Part shown: positions 50,432 through 60,857 of the stretch, one piece after another
Layout of the letters: each line of letters opens with the position of its first letter
Numbering within the stretch: the first letter of the stretch is position 1
Source: JANXVY01 sp034408685
GTDB lineage: Bacteria > Pseudomonadota > Alphaproteobacteria > Rhizobiales > Hyphomicrobiaceae
Direction: 5' to 3'
Length of the DNA: 64,000 nt
NCBI GenBank assembly: GCA_034408685.1
Contig: JAWXCP010000039.1
Location: 1-64,000, forward strand
Made by a program: the position numbers and the translations under genes
The notes under the pieces: generated by a model
Database searches by the model: none
Told to the model about the DNA's origin: nothing
Seen by the model: only the letters and a program-made list of their open reading frames with translations

Positions 50432-52264
50432 TTAGGCGCGAAGCACGTCGCGCAGGCGTGCCCGCCGCGGAGCTGGTTTTCGCTCCGGCGAGGGTTGCGA
50501 TGCTGGATGCGCGGCATGCGCCGATTGTAATGCGGCTTTTGCCGGCTGCGACGCGGCATTCCCCGGGTGAGATGCGCCGGGCTTGGCGTGCGGGGCGGCC
50601 GGCGGACGCTGGATGCGTGCGCGGAGTTCCGGGTTCAGACGGTGCCGCTCGGCGCCAAGCGGTTGCAAGGGCGGGGCAGCCGCCAGCACGCGGCGTTGCG
50701 GTAGGATGACGATGGCTTCGGTACCGCGGCGCAACTCGCTCCGCAGCTCGAACTTGCCGTCATGCAACTCGACGAGGCTCGTCACGATCGAAAGGCCAAG
50801 GCCGGTGCCGCCTTCAGCCGTCTGGTGGGCGAGCGAGCCCTGGCCGAACGGCTGCATCACCTTGGGGATTTCATCGGCCGGGATGCCGGGGCCGGTGTCG
50901 CGCACCGACAACATCTGCCCGCCGCCGGGTGCGTTCGTAATCTTGACTGTGATGGTCCCGCCTTTGGGCGTGAACTTCAGCGCGTTCGACATCAGGTTGA
51001 GGCAAATCTGGCGCAAAGCGCGCTGATCGGCCCAGACCGGCGGCAGATCGTCGGCCAGCTCCAGCGTCAAGGTCAGACCCTTTGCTTCCGCCCTGAGTTT
51101 CAACAGGCGGTGGCAGTCGTCGACGACGTCGGTCAGCCGAAGACGCTCCTCGGTCAATTGATAACGGCCAGCCTCGATGCGTGACAGGTCGAGAATTTCA
51201 TTGATCAAGTTCAGGAGGTGGCGGCCGCTGTCGTGGATGTTTCCGGAATACTCCTTGTAGACCGGGGTGCCGAGCGGACCCATGACCTCGGCCTTCATGA
51301 CCTCCGAGAAGCCCATGATGGCGTTGAGGGGCGTGCGCAACTCGTGGCTCATGGTGGCCAAGAACCGCGATTTCGAGTTATTGGCGGCCTCGGCACGGCG
51401 GCGGGCCTCGTCGGAAATGGCTTTTTCCTCTTCCAGCGCCGCAATCAAGATATCTTTCTGCGCTCGGAACGTGAGCCGCTCGAGCGCCGTCGAATAGAGG
51501 CCCTGGACCAGCCAGATGAAGTACAAATGCACGCCGACGGCCATCGCCGCCAACGCGTTCAAGAAGGGGTCGCCCACCACCACGAGACGCACCACGACGG
51601 CGAGCGTCATCGGCAAGGTGCCGGCATATAGGACGCTGGGGATCGTCGCGGCAAACGTCATACGGACCGATATGACGACGATCAATGCCGCGAATATAAA
51701 AACGCTGGCGGTGAACAAGGCGGTCGGGCTGATGCTTGGTTGGGGCGCCGCATCGAACCAGTTCGCGAACATCGCGATGTCCATGCCGACGAGAACGAAC
51801 CCGGCCCAGCAGACACCCGTCAGGATCTCGGCGCTGACGAACACGCGACGCCAGCGCTTGATATTTTTATGGGCATCGGCATCGGCGAGATACCGTCCGC
51901 ACTGCCACAACAGCAACGCCTTGCTGACAATCACCAGCGTCAGCCAAACCAACGCTTCGTGCTTAGACGCCCAAAACGTGCTGGCCAGCGAAAAAATGAC
52001 CGCGAGCACTGGCATCGTGACGGCGGCCTTGAGCTCGTTGCGGGCGAAAATCGCCATCAGTTCGTGCTCGAACTCGGGCTCGATGCCGCTACCCGACTGC
52101 AGCCGTCCACGCACGGCCTTGAGCTCAGCGGCGCGGCGCCATTTGCGGGCGCGCGACGGCTCAGCCGGAGGTGCGGCGGTAGGGACGGGGTTCGATTTCA
52201 TACCGCTCGCGGCTAAGAAACGGGGGGCGGCCAAGACGGTCGTCAACACCATGTCGTTGTGCAC
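50432..52264 (-). CDS. Membrane histidine kinase (PdhS-like)
   Basis: 610 residues. About six membrane helices at residues 80-270, a short coiled coil (LEEEKAISDEARRRAEAA), then HisKA with the phosphorylated His in FLATMSHELRTPLNAIMG, ATPase N box CLNLMSNALKFTPKGG and G boxes DTGPGIPADE and GGTGLGLSIV. The C-terminal 100 residues are Pro/Ala/Arg-rich, ending RLRDVLRA. No response regulator is adjacent, so its partner is unknown. Start could be Met5 or Met22. Confidence 0.87.
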   Translation of the reverse strand: MHNDMVLTTVLAAPRFLAASGMKSNPVPTAAPPAEPSRARKWRRAAELKAVRGRLQSGSGIEPEFEHELMAIFARNELKAAVTMPVLAVIFSLASTFWASKHEALVWLTLVIVSKALLLWQCGRYLADADAHKNIKRWRRVFVSAEILTGVCWAGFVLVGMDIAMFANWFDAAPQPSISPTALFTASVFIFAALIVVISVRMTFAATIPSVLYAGTLPMTLAVVVRLVVVGDPFLNALAAMAVGVHLYFIWLVQGLYSTALERLTFRAQKDILIAALEEEKAISDEARRRAEAANNSKSRFLATMSHELRTPLNAIMGFSEVMKAEVMGPLGTPVYKEYSGNIHDSGRHLLNLINEILDLSRIEAGRYQLTEERLRLTDVVDDCHRLLKLRAEAKGLTLTLELADDLPPVWADQRALRQICLNLMSNALKFTPKGGTITVKITNAPGGGQMLSVRDTGPGIPADEIPKVMQPFGQGSLAHQTAEGGTGLGLSIVTSLVELHDGKFELRSELRRGTEAIVILPQRRVLAAAPPLQPLGAERHRLNPELRARIQRPPAAPHAKPGASHPGNAASQPAKAALQSAHAAHPASQPSPERKPAPRRARLRDVLRA

Positions 52265-52605
52265 GGCACAAGAGATTGATTACCGGTGTTCAAAGACTGC
52301 ATCGCAATCGTCAACAAACGGTTTAGAAAGATAAAATTATCCACATAATACAGATGAGTAACAGCCTAGAGCGCAGGCCGGATGTTAACAGCATGCGCGG
52401 CTTTCTACCGAGCAGGGCAGATGAGTAGGTGCCTCAAGTTCGGGCGCCGGAGCGTGGCTGTTGCCTCGGTAATCGGCGAGGCGCGGCACTATGCGGCGCG
52501 CGGTCAGGCCAGCTGCCGACTAAGGGTGCCAGCGAGCTGAAATTGCGCGGCGCCTGGAACAGCAAGCGCCCGCCTCCAGCACCCATCCAAGCCAGCGAGG
52601 CCCGT
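52265..52605. other. Divergent intergenic region
   Basis: Separates the leftward kinase and rightward HAD gene. No gene, hairpin or repeat stands out. Confidence 0.4.
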
Positions 52606-53499
52606 ATGCCGCCGTCAGACCGTCCCGCCTTTGCAGCCCCGCCGGTCGTGACCAGTGCCGGGGCATTGCTGTCCCGTTATGAGGCGATTTTCTGCGACGT
52701 GTGGGGCGTGGTCCACGACGGCGTTAATGCCTACCCCTTGGCATGCGAGGCGTTGGTCAGGTTCCGCGCTGGCGGCGGGACCGTGATCCTGGTGTCCAAC
52801 GCGCCGGTGCCCAAGGGCGACGTCGCGCGGATGCTCGTCAGCCGGAATGTCCCGCGTGACGCTTACGATGACATCGTATCGTCCGGCGATATCGCGCTCG
52901 GCCATGTCGCGGAGCACGGCTACCAGGCTCTCCACTGTGTCGGCCCGGCGGATCGCGATAGCGCCCTGTTTGCCGCCGTTGCCGACCGCATCGCACCCTC
53001 GTTCAACGATGCCGATGCCATCCTGTGCTCAGGGCTCATCGACGACGTCAACGACACGGTCGACAGCTACCGGCCGCTGCTGCAACGCGCGCTGGCGCGG
53101 TCTTTGCCGTTCGTATGCGCGAACCCCGATCTGGTGGTCGATGTCGGCGGGCGGCTTTATCTGTGCGCTGGGGCCATTGCGGAGGTCTACGAGGCGATGG
53201 GTGGACCGGTGTTTTGGGCTGGCAAGCCGCATCCGTCTGCTTACGGCGCGGCGCTGGTCGCCGTGGAACGGTCGTGTGGCCAAAAGCCTTCAAAAGACCG
53301 CATTCTCGGCATCGGCGACGCCGTTCGCACCGATCTCAAATCGGCCGAGGGCATGGGCATCGACGCTATTTTCATTGCCTCGGGCATCCACCGCCACGAG
53401 GTCATGGACGCAGACGTGATCGCACCGGGCAAGCTTGCGAGCCTGTTCGCGGCCCATCCCGTCCCGGCAGTGGCGGCGATGCCGGTCCTGGCTTGGTAA
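52606..53499 (+). CDS. HAD-superfamily hydrolase (TIGR01459-like)
   Basis: 297 residues, class IIA HAD phosphatase. Motif I IFCDVWGVVHDG (the nucleophile Asp is the first acid; the family often has D-x-W-G-V), motif II VILVSNAPVPK, cap with PDLVVDVGGRLYLCAGAIAE, and motif III/IV FWAGKPHPSAYG with ILGIGDAVRTDLK. It probably dephosphorylates a small sugar or nucleotide. Start ATG 52606 follows GCGAGG; the frame extends upstream without family likeness. Confidence 0.85.
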   Translation: MPPSDRPAFAAPPVVTSAGALLSRYEAIFCDVWGVVHDGVNAYPLACEALVRFRAGGGTVILVSNAPVPKGDVARMLVSRNVPRDAYDDIVSSGDIALGHVAEHGYQALHCVGPADRDSALFAAVADRIAPSFNDADAILCSGLIDDVNDTVDSYRPLLQRALARSLPFVCANPDLVVDVGGRLYLCAGAIAEVYEAMGGPVFWAGKPHPSAYGAALVAVERSCGQKPSKDRILGIGDAVRTDLKSAEGMGIDAIFIASGIHRHEVMDADVIAPGKLASLFAAHPVPAVAAMPVLAW

Positions 53500-53678
53500 C
53501 CCGCACGTCGGTACGCCGATCGCCGAAAGCTGCTGACCATAGAGGAGACCATGGCGGTTGACGAAGGACGCAGGAGAAGTACGCAGGACTCGGTGCGCGC
53601 CTATCCACCTTGTCATTTGACTTCCGTGCCACCGCCACCAACATCAGCGCAATTCAGCTGCAACGAAACCGGAACTCT

Positions 53679-55157
53679 ATGCCAATGGCCCGACACTCTC
53701 CTGGCGGCGCACGCGTTCGCCCCGCCGTTGTAGCCCTCGCCTCGTTAACCCTGCTCGTGACCCTCATGCTTGCCCTGACACAAACGCTCGCCGCCAAGCC
53801 CGCCTCGAAGGCGACCGAGTTCAAGCTCGACAACGGTTTGCAAGTCGTCGTGATCCCCGATTCGCGGGCTCCGGTCGTGACGCACATGGTCTGGTACCGG
53901 GTTGGTGCAGCCGACGAGCCGCACGGCGTCTCCGGTATCGCGCACTTTCTCGAACACTTGATGTTCAAGTCGACCGACAAAATCCCGATGGGGGAATTCT
54001 CGAAGATCGTGTCGCGCCTCGGCGGGCAGGACAACGCGTTCACCGGCCATGATGCCACGGCCTACTTCCAGCGCATTGCGAAGGACCGCCTCGCGACCGT
54101 TATGGGGATGGAGGCGGACCGCATGGTCAACCTCAAGCTCACCGAAAAAGAGGTGCTGACCGAACGCGACGTCATCCTCGAGGAACGTCGCTCTCGCGTC
54201 GAGAATAGCCCGAGTGCGATTCTCCAGGAGCAGATGGGAGCGGCGCTCTACATGTCGCATCCCTACCAGATCCCCGTTATCGGTTGGGAACATGAGATCG
54301 CCAAATTGTCGCCGTCGGACGCAATGTCGTTCTACAAGCGGTATTATGCGCCAAACAACGCGATCCTCGTGGTGGCAGGCGACGTCACGGTCGACGAGGT
54401 GAAGCGTCTCGCCGAGTCGACCTACGGTAAGATCCCGTCGAATCCGGCGGTCGGATCGCCGCGCCAGCGGGCGATGGAGCCGCCGCACCGTTCCCCTCGC
54501 CGTCTGACGCTCGAGGATGCCCGGGCCGGTAAGCCGTCCGTGTCCCGGTCGTATAAGGCGCCGTCGTATGTCACCGCTAAGGCGGGTGAAGGCGAGGCAT
54601 TGGATCTTTTGATGAAGATCCTCGGTGAGGGCTCGACCAGCCGTCTCTATCGCGCGCTCGTCGTCGACCAGAAAGTCGCATCCAGCGCCGGTGGTTACTA
54701 TTCCGGCGGCGGCCTCGACTATGGATCGCTCGGACTTTACGCGGTCGCCGCCGACGGAAAGTCGATTGCCGAAACCGAAGCTGCCATCGACGCGGTGATT
54801 GCCGAAGTCAAAGAGACGGGCGTCACCGAAGCCGAACTCGCGCGGGCCAAGAATATCATGGTCGCGGCTTATATCTATGAGAGCGACAACCAATCGACAT
54901 TGGCGCGCCGTTACGGTTGGAATCTCGTCGTCGGTCGGACCCTCGCCGACGTCGACGCTTGGCCGGATCGGATCGCGCAAGTGACGGCCGCTGATGTCAA
55001 GGCGGCAGCTCAGGCTCACCTCGAGGTCCGCAATTCCGTCACCGGCTACCTCCTGCTGCCGGCTGCGGCCGGACCACGCGCTGAGGCCGGGCCAGTCGCT
55101 GCGACGTCGGGCAAGCCGACGGCGGGGTCGGCTGCACCTGCGGCTGTAGCCCGTTGA
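53679..55157 (+). CDS. M16 metallopeptidase, catalytic member
   Basis: 492 residues. Signal or anchor helix (VVALASLTLLVTLMLALTQT), then M16 fold. The inverted zinc motif HxxEH is at residues 89-93 (AHFLEHLMF), with the downstream Glu in VILEERRSRVEN. The second half contains the R/Y-type domain (STSRLYRALVVDQKV). It should degrade periplasmic peptides. The next gene, 12 bases on, is a paralogue without the zinc motif, as in two-subunit M16 enzymes. Confidence 0.88.
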   Translation: MPMARHSPGGARVRPAVVALASLTLLVTLMLALTQTLAAKPASKATEFKLDNGLQVVVIPDSRAPVVTHMVWYRVGAADEPHGVSGIAHFLEHLMFKSTDKIPMGEFSKIVSRLGGQDNAFTGHDATAYFQRIAKDRLATVMGMEADRMVNLKLTEKEVLTERDVILEERRSRVENSPSAILQEQMGAALYMSHPYQIPVIGWEHEIAKLSPSDAMSFYKRYYAPNNAILVVAGDVTVDEVKRLAESTYGKIPSNPAVGSPRQRAMEPPHRSPRRLTLEDARAGKPSVSRSYKAPSYVTAKAGEGEALDLLMKILGEGSTSRLYRALVVDQKVASSAGGYYSGGGLDYGSLGLYAVAADGKSIAETEAAIDAVIAEVKETGVTEAELARAKNIMVAAYIYESDNQSTLARRYGWNLVVGRTLADVDAWPDRIAQVTAADVKAAAQAHLEVRNSVTGYLLLPAAAGPRAEAGPVAATSGKPTAGSAAPAAVAR

Positions 55158-55169
55158 GGATATCGAACC

Positions 55170-56660
55170 ATGGCCGCTAACCTGATAGGTTCCACCATTA
55201 CCCAGATCCAATATGCTGCCCGGACTTTCTTTGCCCGCGCCGCGACCCTAGCTTTCGCCGCTTTGACCCTCACAACGAGCCATGCCGCCGCCATGAAGAT
55301 CGAGACCGTGAAGACCCCTGGTGGCATTGAAGCTTGGCTGGTGACGGAACGGTCCGTGCCAATGATGGCGCTGAAGTTTGCCTTTGCCGGCGGCAGCGTT
55401 CAAGATCCGGTCGGCAAGGAAGGCGTTGCCAACTTCATGTCGGCGATGCTCGACGAAGGTGCTGGCGATCTGACTTCGGCACAATTCCAGGAGCGCATGG
55501 AAGAACTCGCCATGCGAATGAGCTTCGAGGACGACAAGGACACGTTTTACGGCAACTTCCAGACACTGACCGTCAACCGCGATAAGGCCCGCGATCTGCT
55601 CAAACTTGCCGTGACGAAGCCGCGCTTCGACACCGACGCTGCCGACCGGATTCGAAACCAATTGCTTGCGTCTCTGGTCTATTCTGCGCGTGATCCAGAA
55701 AAGGTTGCCGGCCGGGAATGGTTTGCCCATGCGTTTGCTGGCCACCCTTACGCACGTCCCTCGGAGGGCACCAAAGAAAGCCTGACGGCGATCGGTCGCG
55801 ACGACCTCGAAGCCTATCGCCGCCGAATATTTGCCAAGAGCAATCTAAAGGTCGTGGCCGTTGGCGACATCGACGCCAACGAATTGGCGGCGTTGCTCGA
55901 CGCCGTGTTCGGCGACCTGCCAGCCAAGGCCGACCTGATCGACGTGCCCAAAACCGCGCCGAAAGGTGCGATCCAAAAGGTCGTCGAAATGAACGTGCCG
56001 CAGTCTGTTGCGTTCTTTGGATTGCCGGCCATGGCGCGGAAAGACCCAGACTTCATGCCGGCGTTCGTCATGAACCAGATCCTGGGCGGCGGCGGTTTTG
56101 CCTCGCGGTTAATGGAAGAGGTGCGCGAGAAACGCGGTCTTGCGTATTCGGTCTATAGCTACATTCAGCCGTATCAAAACGCCTCAGTCTTTGCCGGTGG
56201 CGTTGCCACCAAGAACGAGGAAATGGGCCGGTCACTCGACGTGATTAGATCCGAGTTGAAGCGGATGGCGGACAATGGGCCAACCGAAACGGAACTGGCG
56301 AACGCCAAGAATTACCTGACCGGTTCCTATGCGCTGCGGTTCGACACCAATGCCAAAATTTCGTCGCAGCTTCTCGGACTGCTCGTCGAGGGTTTCGACA
56401 AGGACTACATATTGACCCGGAACGCGCAGATCGACGCGATCACCATGGCCGACATCAAACGGGTAGCGGCCAAGTTATTGCGCAGCGACGAACTCATCGT
56501 GACGATAGTCGGCAAGCCGATGATGCCATCGGCCGATGGTGTTCCAGGCGCTGCCGCTACGCCGATGCCAACGGGCGTCACCCAGCCCCCGACCCAGCCC
56601 AAGAGCCAGTCTGGTAGCCAGCCAGCCGCGACGCAGTCGGGAGCCGCGCCGCGCGGGTGA
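55170..56660 (+). CDS. M16 peptidase, non-catalytic partner subunit
   Basis: 496 residues with signal peptide (ATLAFAALTLTTSHAAA). The position of HxxEH is occupied by ANFMSAMLDEG, so no zinc site remains. The substrate-binding R/Y pair is kept in SRLMEEVREKRGLAYSVYSY. The C-terminus is Pro/Gln/Ser-rich. Together with the preceding catalytic protein it likely forms a heterodimer resembling mitochondrial processing peptidase arrangement. Confidence 0.87.
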   Translation: MAANLIGSTITQIQYAARTFFARAATLAFAALTLTTSHAAAMKIETVKTPGGIEAWLVTERSVPMMALKFAFAGGSVQDPVGKEGVANFMSAMLDEGAGDLTSAQFQERMEELAMRMSFEDDKDTFYGNFQTLTVNRDKARDLLKLAVTKPRFDTDAADRIRNQLLASLVYSARDPEKVAGREWFAHAFAGHPYARPSEGTKESLTAIGRDDLEAYRRRIFAKSNLKVVAVGDIDANELAALLDAVFGDLPAKADLIDVPKTAPKGAIQKVVEMNVPQSVAFFGLPAMARKDPDFMPAFVMNQILGGGGFASRLMEEVREKRGLAYSVYSYIQPYQNASVFAGGVATKNEEMGRSLDVIRSELKRMADNGPTETELANAKNYLTGSYALRFDTNAKISSQLLGLLVEGFDKDYILTRNAQIDAITMADIKRVAAKLLRSDELIVTIVGKPMMPSADGVPGAAATPMPTGVTQPPTQPKSQSGSQPAATQSGAAPRG

Positions 56661-56737
56661 GGCGCATGCACGAATAAGCCCCGATCTTGGCAGACGCACG
56701 CATGGCGGACGGCGCTCGGTATTTGGATGCTGACGGT

Positions 56738-56953
56738 ATGGAAACCGCGACGGCCATCACACTGAACGTCAACGGCGACTCGATGCGGGTTACCGTACAA
56801 ACCCTCGCCGAACTCGTGGCCGAACTCGGCCACGGGGCAGCTACCATCGCCACGGCCGTCAATGGGACATTCATCCCGGCGGCCGGTCGCGCGACAGCAG
56901 CGCTATCAGACGGCGACCGGGTCGAAATCGTCAGCCCGCGGCAGGGCGGTTGA
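56738..56953 (+). CDS. thiS: Sulfur carrier protein ThiS
   Basis: 71 residues of ubiquitin fold ending in the essential GG (RVEIVSPRQGG), with VNGTFIP near the middle. It is thiocarboxylated at the terminal Gly and donates sulfur for thiazole synthesis in thiamine biosynthesis. Start at 56738; a longer in-frame start at 56687 is possible. Unusually no thiG follows; the next gene encodes a phospholipid acyltransferase, and thiO is on the other strand at 60858. Confidence 0.83.
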   Translation: METATAITLNVNGDSMRVTVQTLAELVAELGHGAATIATAVNGTFIPAAGRATAALSDGDRVEIVSPRQGG

Positions 56954-57375
56954 TCGCCGGTTGTGGCGCTCTGATATGGCGACGGCTTTGATCGCACCAT
57001 CACCATCATTACCGTTTCCCATCCGAAAGCTTTGTCGCGAACCGTCCGCGCGCGATCGGGCATAAACCAACCGATCACGTCGCCAATCACGCGGTGAACT
57101 AAATTCACGCTACTGCCGCAATCGCGGTTGAGACTAAAGGTGGCATGCCTCCAGACGACATCGACATTTCTGTCCAATGGCCCCGTGCTCCTCTTCATAT
57201 GAGCCAACGATTGGAAAATGTTGGATGATTTGGAATGGATTAAGCATGATGTGATAGACCAACGACATTTCAATCGCTCAGGCGCTGTCGGCGTCAAGCC
57301 CGCGACTGCTCGTCCGCCAAGGTCTGTTGTAACAGATCGTGTCGAGCTCGGGTCCAACCAGAAAAGACCGCCACG
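56954..57375. other. Intergenic, no gene seen
   Basis: No coding sequence, clear terminator or repeat could be supported. It probably holds the promoter of the following 1148-residue protein gene. Confidence 0.4.
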
Positions 57376-60300
57376 ATGTTCGAACTGCTCGGTTCTAAGC
57401 GCTTTGCCCCGCTGTTCTGGTGCCAGTTTTTCGCCGCGCTCAACGACAACTTCGTCAAGACCGCGCTGTCGCTGCTCATTTTGTATCGGCTCGGTCAAGA
57501 AACGGGGCAGGTGCTTGTCACGCTGGCTGGCGTCGCGCTGATCGCACCGTTCTTTATTCTGTCCGCGATGGGCGGCGAGATCGCCGATAAATTCGATAAG
57601 GGTGTCGTCGCCGAGCGGCTGAAGTTTTATGAAATCGGCGTTGCCGCGATGGCTGCAGCCGGATTTTATTTCGAGTCGATCCCCGTGCTGTTTCTGGCCC
57701 TGGCTGGCCTCGGCGTTCTCGCCGCCCTGTTTGGACCGATAAAATACGGCGTGCTCCCCGCCCATCTGTCGACGCAGGAACTGTCGCCTGGAAACGCACT
57801 GGTTGAGGGCGCGACATTTCTCGCCATCTTGCTCGGCACAATCGCTGGCGGGTTGATCCTGACTGGCGGGGCCGAGCCCCAGGTCAATCAGGCTCTGGTT
57901 CCGATAATCGCTGCCGTAATTCTGGCGCTGGCGACAGCATCGTGGATGGCGGCGCGTTTGATCCCCCGAACCGGCGCCGCAGACCCGAACATTACCGTCA
58001 ACCGAAATCCATGGGCTTCGACCATTCAACTGATCGGCGAGTTGCGCAGCGACCGCCGTTTGATGGAAGGCGCGGTCATCAGCGGGTGGTTCTGGCTCGT
58101 CGGCGCGGTGATGCTGGCGCTGCTGCCAGCGATTGTCATGGGCCGGCTTGGCGGAGCGCCGAGCGTCTATACAGCCGCTCTGCTGGTGTTCACGGTGTCG
58201 ATTGCGGTCGGGTCGATCCTCGCGGCGATGTTGAGTTCGGCAAAGCCGAACCTTGCGCTGGTTCCGTTCGGCGCGGTGATCATGGCGACCGGCGCGCTTG
58301 GTCTTGCTGGCGTGACCAACGGAATGGTCAAGCCCGCGCTGGCGATCGATATTTCGGCCGTGCTGGCAAGCACCGCAGGCCTCGCCGTCATGGCGTGCCT
58401 CGCACTGTTGGCCGTCGGCGGTGGCCTGTTCATCGTGCCAGCGTTTGCCGCCGTGCAGTCGTGGTCGCCAGAAGAGCGCCGCGCACGGGTGATCGCCGCT
58501 TGTAACGTCGTGTCGGCGGCGATGATGACGGCAGCCAGCCTCATCCTCGCCGCGCTGCAGGCCGCAGGCGTTCCGCTCTCGGTGTTCCTGGTCGCCATCG
58601 GCGCTGGTAGTCTCGCCGTGGCCTGGATCGTCTGGACATTGTGGCCGAAGGATATCTTGAAACAACTTGCGCAGGTTGTGTTCCAATTGCTTCGGCTCGA
58701 AGTGCGCGGGCTCGAGAATTTCCCGGCCCCCGGCACGCGCGCCATTATCGCGCCAAATCACGTGAGCTTGCTCGATGCGCCAATACTGTACGCAACCATG
58801 CCGGAGCATATGACATATGCCATCGACACCCAGATGTCGCAGCAATGGTGGATCAAACCGTTTCTGCGGCACGTGAACTGGCAATCGATCGACCCGACGC
58901 GGCCGATGGGCATGCGCGGACTGATCGCTGCGGTGAAAGCCGGACAGCAGTTGGTCATCTTCCCCGAAGGTCGCCTGACGCGCACGGGCAGCTTGATGAA
59001 GGTATATGACGGCACGGCGCTGATCGCCGACAAGGCCGATGCCGTCGTGGTCCCGGTTCGCATCGAAGGCCCGGAGCGCGCCAAAGGCTGGAGCTATCTG
59101 CGGCCAACGCAGATCGCCAAGTCGTTGTTCCCCAAAACCATCCTGACAATTCTGCCGCCAGAAAAGCTGAACCTCGATCCAGCGTTGCGCGGCAAGACAC
59201 GGCGGCTTGCAGCAGGTGTTGCGCTGCAGGAAATCATGGCTGCTGCAGCGGTCAAAACGGCGCCGGTCGACCGTACGCTGTTTAGCGCCCTGGTTGCAGC
59301 AGGGCAGCTCTATGATACCGGCCAGCCGATCGTCGAAGACCCGCTTGGCACCAAGCTGACGTACCGCCAGCTGGTGCGCGGCTCGCAGGCTCTTGGTGCC
59401 AAACTCATGCCGCTGACCAAGGCTGGCGAGGCGGTCGGCGTCCTGCTGCCGAACTCGGCGGGGGCTGCTGTCACGTTTTACGCGCTTCAGGCAACGGGCC
59501 GCGTTCCAGCAATGCTGAACTTTACCGCAGGCGCAAAGAATGTTCTTGCCGCATGCCATGCCGCCGGCGTCGTAACCGTGCTGACGTCGCGCGTTTTCGT
59601 CGAGAAAGGTCGCCTCGGAGACCTCGTCGCAGCGCTGGCCGAGAAGACCCAGATTGTCTATCTCGACGACCTCAAGGCCGACATCAACTTGAGCGACAAA
59701 GTCACGGCTGTGCTCCAGGGCCGCCATCCGCAGGTCACCCGCAACCCCGATGATGCGGCGGCGATCCTGTTCACCTCGGGTTCTGAGGGTCTGCCGAAAG
59801 GCGTGGTTCTGTCCCACCGCAACATCCTGTCGAACGCCTACCAATCGCTCGCCCGCGTCGACGTCAGCGCCGAGGATAAAGTGTTCAACGCGCTGCCGAT
59901 GTTCCATTCGTTCGGGCTGACAGCAGGCTTCATCATGGGCCCGCTCAAAGGCGTGCCGGTCCATTTGTATCCAACGCCGCTGCACTACCGGATCGTGCCG
60001 GAACTCGCCTATCAGACCAACGCAACGATCCTGTTTGGTACCGACACGTTCCTTAACGGCTATGCGCGCGCGGCGCACCCGTACGACTTCGCCCGCGTCC
60101 GCTACGTGCTGGCCGGTGCCGAGCCGGTACGCGAACGGACCCGCGCAGTGTATATGGAAAAGTTCGGCATCCGCATTCTCGAAGGCTATGGCGTGACCGA
60201 GTGCGCGCCGGTGCTGGCGCTCAACACGCCGTTCGCCAACAAGCTCGGCACGGTAGGTAAGCCGGTGCCGTTGCTTGAAACGCGCATCGATCCGGTCCCT

Positions 60301-60822
60301 GGCGTGAGCGACGGCGGGCGTCTCCACGTGCGCGGGCCAAATGTGATGCTTGGGTACTATCGCCATGAGGCGCCGCGGGTGTTGGAGCGTCCCCTCGACG
60401 GGTGGCACGATACTGGCGACATCGTCATAATCGACGCCAATGGCTTCATCACGATCAAGGGCCGCGCCAAGCGCTTCGCCAAGGTTGGCGGCGAGATGGT
60501 GTCGCTGGCCGCCGTAGAAGCACTCGCAGCCGACCTGTGGCCATCGACGATCAGCGTCGTCGTAGCGGAGCCCGATGCGAAAAAGGGCGAACGGCTGGTG
60601 CTCGTCACGGCTGATGGCAAGGCGACGCGCGCGGCATTCCAGCAGTTCGCCAAAGCCAAGGGAGCGAGCGATTTGATGGTCCCGGCCGAAGTTCTGGTCG
60701 TGCCGGCCGTGCCCCTGCTCGGCTCGGGCAAACCGGATTTTGTCGGCACCGCAAAGCTTCTCGCCGAGCGCCGTGCCCGAGGGGAAGCGCCGGACATCTC
60801 GCCGAGCCTCGCCGCCGAGTGA
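57376..60822 (+). CDS. MFS-PlsC-AMP-ligase phospholipid remodelling protein (Aas-like)
   Basis: 1148 residues, three domains. 1-410: 12-helix MFS transporter of the LplT kind (FWCQFFAALNDNFVKTALSL). 430-620: PlsC acyltransferase with HX4D in NHVSLLDAP and FPEGRLTRTG. 650-1140: AMP-binding acyl-ACP synthetase (LFTSGSEGLPKGVVLSH, EGYGVTECAPVLAL, GWHDTGDIV). It should import lysophospholipid and re-acylate it in the inner membrane, as LplT and Aas do together in enterobacteria. The fusion is known in alphaproteobacteria. Confidence 0.92.
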   Translation: MFELLGSKRFAPLFWCQFFAALNDNFVKTALSLLILYRLGQETGQVLVTLAGVALIAPFFILSAMGGEIADKFDKGVVAERLKFYEIGVAAMAAAGFYFESIPVLFLALAGLGVLAALFGPIKYGVLPAHLSTQELSPGNALVEGATFLAILLGTIAGGLILTGGAEPQVNQALVPIIAAVILALATASWMAARLIPRTGAADPNITVNRNPWASTIQLIGELRSDRRLMEGAVISGWFWLVGAVMLALLPAIVMGRLGGAPSVYTAALLVFTVSIAVGSILAAMLSSAKPNLALVPFGAVIMATGALGLAGVTNGMVKPALAIDISAVLASTAGLAVMACLALLAVGGGLFIVPAFAAVQSWSPEERRARVIAACNVVSAAMMTAASLILAALQAAGVPLSVFLVAIGAGSLAVAWIVWTLWPKDILKQLAQVVFQLLRLEVRGLENFPAPGTRAIIAPNHVSLLDAPILYATMPEHMTYAIDTQMSQQWWIKPFLRHVNWQSIDPTRPMGMRGLIAAVKAGQQLVIFPEGRLTRTGSLMKVYDGTALIADKADAVVVPVRIEGPERAKGWSYLRPTQIAKSLFPKTILTILPPEKLNLDPALRGKTRRLAAGVALQEIMAAAAVKTAPVDRTLFSALVAAGQLYDTGQPIVEDPLGTKLTYRQLVRGSQALGAKLMPLTKAGEAVGVLLPNSAGAAVTFYALQATGRVPAMLNFTAGAKNVLAACHAAGVVTVLTSRVFVEKGRLGDLVAALAEKTQIVYLDDLKADINLSDKVTAVLQGRHPQVTRNPDDAAAILFTSGSEGLPKGVVLSHRNILSNAYQSLARVDVSAEDKVFNALPMFHSFGLTAGFIMGPLKGVPVHLYPTPLHYRIVPELAYQTNATILFGTDTFLNGYARAAHPYDFARVRYVLAGAEPVRERTRAVYMEKFGIRILEGYGVTECAPVLALNTPFANKLGTVGKPVPLLETRIDPVPGVSDGGRLHVRGPNVMLGYYRHEAPRVLERPLDGWHDTGDIVIIDANGFITIKGRAKRFAKVGGEMVSLAAVEALAADLWPSTISVVVAEPDAKKGERLVLVTADGKATRAAFQQFAKAKGASDLMVPAEVLVVPAVPLLGSGKPDFVGTAKLLAERRARGEAPDISPSLAAE

Positions 60823-60857
60823 GACCGCCGCTGGCCGGAAGATCGTGGCGCCAGCGA